Positions 4,522 through 6,948 of a stretch of 6,948 nt of DNA are shown here, piece after piece (positions within the stretch are counted from its first letter, which is position 1; each line of letters begins with the position of its first letter). The notes under the pieces are model-generated. The model saw only the letters and a program-made list of their open reading frames with translations, did not search any database and was not told where the DNA came from. The translations under genes and the position numbers were made by a program. The DNA is from Chloroflexota bacterium (GTDB lineage Bacteria; Chloroflexota; Chloroflexia; JAMDCE01): NCBI GenBank assembly GCA_023489135.1, contig JAMDCE010000200.1:1-6948 (forward strand). Reading direction: 5' to 3'.

Positions 4522-6585
4522 CTACTTCTCCACCTGGGCTAAATAGTAGGTCAGCAGCCCTTGCGGTCCGGCCCGTTTCTCCAGCCCCGACCGCAGCACC
4601 GCGGCGGCCTGGCCGGGGTCGCCCTTGAAGCGGTCCCACACCACAGCGATCTGGGCGTAGGTCTCGGCCCGGTCGGGGAAGCGGGTGGCCCACTGGGAAT
4701 AGACTCGCAGGGTGTCGTCCCACCGGTCGGAGTCTTGCTCCCCCCGCAGGGACCGGCGTAGGGCCTCGAAGGGGGCGTAGCGGCCCATGGGGTCCTGGGC
4801 GTCCAGGGCGGCCCTTAGCTCCAGGGCCTGGATGGCGGCGGGGTAATTCCCCTGCCAGGCGAAGAGGATTCCCAGGAGACCGTAGGTCTGGGGATCGCCC
4901 GGCCGGCGCGACAGAGCTTCCTGCAGGTCTTGCTCCGGGGTGGACCAGGCCTGGGCCGGAGCCGGTTCGCCCGACCGGGCCGCCAGCGCCATCTTATGGG
5001 CGCGAATGGATCCCAGGTTGAGGGGCGGGTCCGCCGGCGCCACGACGGCGTTCAGCATTAGCACCGCCAGCAGAGCCAGCGGCACCAGCACGACCAGACT
5101 CGGACGCAGGGCGAGCCCAACCGGCCTCTTCCTCGCCACTGCTGGTTTCTGATCTATTTCGGAATTGTCCTTGGCATCTTTTTCAGTTGGCAGGTTGAAG
5201 GTTTGAAGGTTGGCAGGTTCCGGGGTCTCAACTTTCAAACCTTCCAACTTTCCAGCCTGCAAACTCTCTCGTCGAGAAACGATCAGACACGCCGCGGCTA
5301 GTCCCAATCCCAACCACAGTACCGCCAGGGGCTTGGCCCCCAGGGTCACCGTATCCACCAGGCCGTTGCCGCCGTAGGCCAGGACTCCCCCGGCCAGCCC
5401 GATGAGGATGGCGCGCCGGTCCTGATCCGTCGTGGCGCGATGAGCGCGGGCTATGGTGAAGCCAAAAGCTAGCAGAAGCCCCAGGAGGCCGGCCAGGCCG
5501 GGCAAGCCCAGATCCACCGCCGTTTGCAGAAACAGGTTGTGGGCATGCGGCTCGGCACCCAGGAGATAGCCCGGGTAGAAATTGGTCTGGATGAGGGGGA
5601 AGGTGTTGAGACCGATCCCGGTGTAAGGCATATCCCGCACCATTGCCAGCGCCCGGCTCCAGATGTCCAGCCGCAGGACCACCCCGATGCCCAGGAGGTG
5701 ATCCGGCGAAAGCAGCGTATCGGCGGCGCGCTGCGGACCGTAGACCAGCAATCCAGCTCCCAGGGCCACTAGAAAGGCCGGTAGCGCCACCAGGAACCAG
5801 CGGTTGCGCCAGGCGGCGATGAGCAGCAGGGCCATAGCCACCCCCAGAAAGGCCTGGAGGGACTGGGCCAGGAGGAGAATGATGAAGCCCACCACCAGGG
5901 CGGCGATGGAGAGCAGTCTCAGCCTGCGCTGCCGCCCCAGCGTCAAAAGGGCGATGGGGAGCGGTAGCAGCAGGCCCATCGTCGCCCCCACCTCCCGGGG
6001 ATTGAAAAGCTCGCTGGTCCGGGGCACGCCACTGCCGGGAATATTTTGGATAAGGCGCGGGAGGTGGTCGTAGACCACCGGCAGATTCACCAGGCGGACG
6101 GCCGACCAATCGGCGCCCACCAGGCTCACCACGGCCAGCGCAATAGTCGCCACCAGCAGCGCGCCGGCTGCTCGCAGGATGCCCCGTTGGGTCCGCACCC
6201 CGTTGACCATTCCGTAGAATACGGCCGCCTGGAGGACCATTCCCCATACCTTCGCCCCGCTCATCGCCGCATCGGCCGAGACCGCATAGCCCACCAGCGA
6301 CATAACCACGAGGATGACAATCGGTGCATCCATAGCCGTGCGCAGGGTGAAACGGCCCGAGGCGATGCGGCGGCAGATCCAGGTCAGGGGAATCAGGGAG
6401 AAGGCCAGCGGGGTCCAGCGGTTGGGGAAGAGCAAGAACGGGCTGGCGACGGCCAGGAGCCAGAGCTCGTGCCCGGTCAGCCACTGGGCCGCTCCAGCCA
6501 GCCAGGAGGCCAGCGCCGGGCGGACGGGCCTCGTAGCCGCCGGGGACGCTTCGGCGACGCTGAACTCTTCTTCGTCGATGATCAC
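4522..6585 (-). CDS. O-antigen ligase/polymerase (Wzy_C family) membrane protein with C-terminal TPR region
   Basis: 687 residues from GTG 6583-6585, with GAGAGGAG at 6590-6597 as ribosome-binding site (4-base gap); stop TAG 4522-4524. About 12 hydrophobic segments lie between residues 40 and 436. The family signature is at 320-375: PYTGIGLNTFP, then HAHNLFLQTAVDLGLPGLAG, matching the GIGxxxF...HNxxLxxxxExGxxG pattern of Wzy_C proteins. These ligate or polymerise undecaprenyl-linked oligosaccharides on the outer face of the membrane. Another extracytoplasmic loop is at about 160-200 (PRTSELFNPREVG). A hydrophilic linker (437-492) includes residues 441-467 encoded by an inverted repeat. One more membrane helix follows at 495-516, then a region with TPR character (about 550-687; LLGILFAWQGNYPAAIQALEL). 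Substrate is unknown: ligase, O-unit polymerase or teichuronic-type polymerase cannot be told apart. The gene stands alone on its strand and appears intact. Confidence 0.88.
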   Translation of the reverse strand: MIIDEEEFSVAEASPAATRPVRPALASWLAGAAQWLTGHELWLLAVASPFLLFPNRWTPLAFSLIPLTWICRRIASGRFTLRTAMDAPIVILVVMSLVGYAVSADAAMSGAKVWGMVLQAAVFYGMVNGVRTQRGILRAAGALLVATIALAVVSLVGADWSAVRLVNLPVVYDHLPRLIQNIPGSGVPRTSELFNPREVGATMGLLLPLPIALLTLGRQRRLRLLSIAALVVGFIILLLAQSLQAFLGVAMALLLIAAWRNRWFLVALPAFLVALGAGLLVYGPQRAADTLLSPDHLLGIGVVLRLDIWSRALAMVRDMPYTGIGLNTFPLIQTNFYPGYLLGAEPHAHNLFLQTAVDLGLPGLAGLLGLLLAFGFTIARAHRATTDQDRRAILIGLAGGVLAYGGNGLVDTVTLGAKPLAVLWLGLGLAAACLIVSRRESLQAGKLEGLKVETPEPANLQTFNLPTEKDAKDNSEIDQKPAVARKRPVGLALRPSLVVLVPLALLAVLMLNAVVAPADPPLNLGSIRAHKMALAARSGEPAPAQAWSTPEQDLQEALSRRPGDPQTYGLLGILFAWQGNYPAAIQALELRAALDAQDPMGRYAPFEALRRSLRGEQDSDRWDDTLRVYSQWATRFPDRAETYAQIAVVWDRFKGDPGQAAAVLRSGLEKRAGPQGLLTYYLAQVEK
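5186..5264 (-). repeat. In-frame hairpin repeat encoding the ligase linker
   Basis: On the + strand, GTTGGCAGGTTGAAGG... (5186-5219) and the complement of ...CCAGCCTGCAAAC (5230-5264) are imperfect inverted copies separated by about 10 bases. Both are built of short GAAGGTT/GGCAGGTT/GAAAGTT blocks. The length and frame keep the gene open, encoding residues 441-467 (SLQAGKLEGLKVET, then PEPANLQTFNLPT). The block style is related to the repeat at 4322-4351. Confidence 0.65.
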
Positions 6586-6605
6586 TGTTCTCCTCTCACG
6601 TGCCC

Positions 6606-6641
6606 AAAAGTGCTTTCGTACCGCTCTGGGCGGGCGCTTTT
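6606..6641. terminator. Terminator-like hairpin between the ligase start and the + strand promoter
   Basis: AAAAGTGC (6606-6613) pairs with GCGCTTTT (6634-6641). CCGC (6621-6624) and GCGG (6630-6633) form an inner stem, with a 7-base bulge on one side. A/T ends make it usable on either strand, but the T run lies mostly inside the stem. It falls in the leader of the ligase gene, so it may be an attenuator or a remnant. Confidence 0.35.
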
Positions 6642-6657
6642 TCCTTCGAGGTGCCTA

Positions 6658-6671
6658 AACTGGTCAACTTC
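6658..6671 (-). repeat. 14-base repeat GAAGTTGACCAGTT, copy 2 (inverted)
   Basis: Reads AACTGGTCAACTTC on the + strand, the exact complement of 3434-3447. It lies 14 bases before the -35 box of the palindrome promoter. Confidence 0.35.
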
Positions 6672-6685
6672 GATGGAAAAAGGTA

Positions 6686-6714
6686 TTGACAAGGCCGGTA
6701 CTTGCTGGTACTAT
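6686..6714 (+). promoter_or_regulatory. Canonical promoter TTGACA-17-TACTAT
   Basis: A perfect -35 TTGACA (6686-6691), 17-base spacer and -10 TACTAT (6709-6714) preceded by TGG, an extended -10. It is the best promoter of the window. The -10 lies inside an 18-bp palindrome, so it is almost certainly repressed by a dimeric DNA-binding protein. It reads away from the ligase gene, toward the small frame at 6851. Confidence 0.75.
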
Positions 6715-6722
6715 AGTACCAG
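6705..6722. promoter_or_regulatory. 18-bp perfect palindromic operator over the -10 box
   Basis: CTGGTACTATAGTACCAG is its own reverse complement over all 18 bases, centred between 6713 and 6714. A further half-site GGTACT lies at 6697-6702, exactly 10 bases (one helical turn) before the GGTACT of the palindrome (6707-6712). This is a typical operator for a winged-helix dimer; GntR-family repressors use sites of this general kind, but I cannot assign the family. No repressor gene is in the window. Confidence 0.75.
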
Positions 6723-6850
6723 AAGGTTGCTCCGCTAGCGTCAAAGCTGGGAACAGCTAAAGGCGCTGAAGCGGTGGGCCACCTGGAAATCGCCGAAACT
6801 CTGCCTTTTACAATTGAAAACTGTTGTCTCGCCCACAGGGAGGGGGGCAG
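6723..6850 (+). promoter_or_regulatory. Leader between the operator and the small frame
   Basis: About 125 bases with small self-complementary parts: AGCT/AGCT around GGGAAC (about 6746-6759), GGTGG/CCACC (about 6772-6782) and ACAAT/GTTGT (about 6809-6826). It ends in a purine-rich ribosome-binding site GGGAGG (6838-6843). I recognise no known riboswitch. Confidence 0.3.
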
Positions 6851-6913
6851 ATGACCGACTGTGGATGCGACGAACCGGAGCCTTATATGGTCACTTTGAC
6901 TCCGGGGAGCTAG
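6851..6913 (+). CDS. Putative 20-residue peptide with a CxC motif
   Basis: ATG 6851 follows GGGAGG with a 7-base gap; twenty codons read MTDCGCDEPEPYMVTLTPGS and end in TAG 6911-6913. A hairpin terminator begins 5 bases later. The frame is thus neatly enclosed by promoter-operator, ribosome-binding site and terminator. The Cys-Gly-Cys near the start and an acidic stretch could bind metal, but the peptide is too short for any family call. It may instead be the leader peptide of an attenuator for a gene beyond the window, or chance. Confidence 0.35.
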   Translation: MTDCGCDEPEPYMVTLTPGS

Positions 6914-6918
6914 AAGTG

Positions 6919-6948
6919 AACCCGGCCACTCTCGATTGGCTGGGTTTT
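6919..6948 (+). terminator. Terminator or attenuator hairpin at the window end
   Basis: A 10-bp stem AACCCGGCCA/TGGCTGGGTT (6919-6928 with 6937-6946, one G-T pair), 8-base loop, followed by TT at the last bases of the window. The T run may continue outside, so the intrinsic terminator is likely but incompletely seen. Confidence 0.6.

Noticed and set aside
5228..6484. A 418-codon open frame on the same strand as the ligase gene
   Set aside because: It is a high-GC shadow in another frame, rich in Gly, Pro, Arg and Ala and without any family pattern, while the ligase frame has clear membrane segments and the Wzy_C signature.
6618..6628. GAGCGGTACG on the - strand as a second ops element in the ligase leader
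   Set aside because: It lacks a base of the core (GCGGTA-CG) and the following GTG; not a convincing match.
6046..6738. A 230-codon open frame on the + strand opposite the ligase start, and a 114-codon one at 6314-6658
   Set aside because: Antisense shadows of the ligase; His/Gln/Arg-rich low-complexity products and no ribosome-binding site.

Overview
The window looks like part of an extracellular-polysaccharide (capsule/EPS) locus of a high-GC bacterium. Chloroflexota is my best guess, perhaps an Anaerolineae or Dehalococcoidia relative. It rests on the style of the Wzz and tyrosine-kinase sequences, the O-antigen-ligase protein with a C-terminal TPR region, the HTGITLG-type membrane hydrolase, and the short AACGTTTG/AACGTTGG-type repeats between and inside genes. 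This is judged from memory of such proteins, not from a search.

Layout. (1) 1-255, + strand: the P-loop region of a bacterial tyrosine autokinase (CpsD/Wzc type), cut by the window at the left and broken at about 249. (2) 243-860, - strand: a Wzz/YveK-like chain-length regulator that runs head-on into the broken kinase and loses its own C-terminus at the same point. The two normally lie on one strand, Wzz first, so 243-249 is an inversion or chimera junction. (3) 861-1627: the control region of the Wzz gene. It has a promoter on the - strand at 1599-1627, a leader of about 730 nt with several hairpins, and an exact 12-base match to the ops element at 949-960, 88 bases before the start codon. 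(4) 1628-2670: no convincing long gene. It holds an orphan array of three 22-bp-spaced dyad repeats followed directly by a good promoter (1976-2064), resembling an IS21-type transposon end without its transposase, and two strong but nearly unused ribosome-binding sequences. (5) 2671-3171, + strand: a small secreted, Trp-rich protein of unknown function with its own RBS and a strong terminator. (6) 3661-4321, + strand: a YdjM/DUF457-like membrane hydrolase gene broken by two -1 frameshifts. (7) 4522-6585, - strand: an intact O-antigen-ligase/polymerase family membrane protein whose cytoplasmic-looking linker is encoded by an in-frame hairpin repeat. (8) 6686-6948, + strand: a canonical promoter with an 18-bp perfect palindrome over its -10 box, a 128-base leader, a 20-codon open frame with a good RBS, and a terminator reaching the window end.

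Together, the Wzz protein and kinase would set polymer length and activity, and the ligase/polymerase would join or polymerise repeat units. The ops-like element suggests that a NusG-paralogue (RfaH-like) antiterminator controls the Wzz operon. The many junctions, broken genes and orphan repeats point to a rearranged accessory region, with some breaks possibly caused by assembly or amplification.
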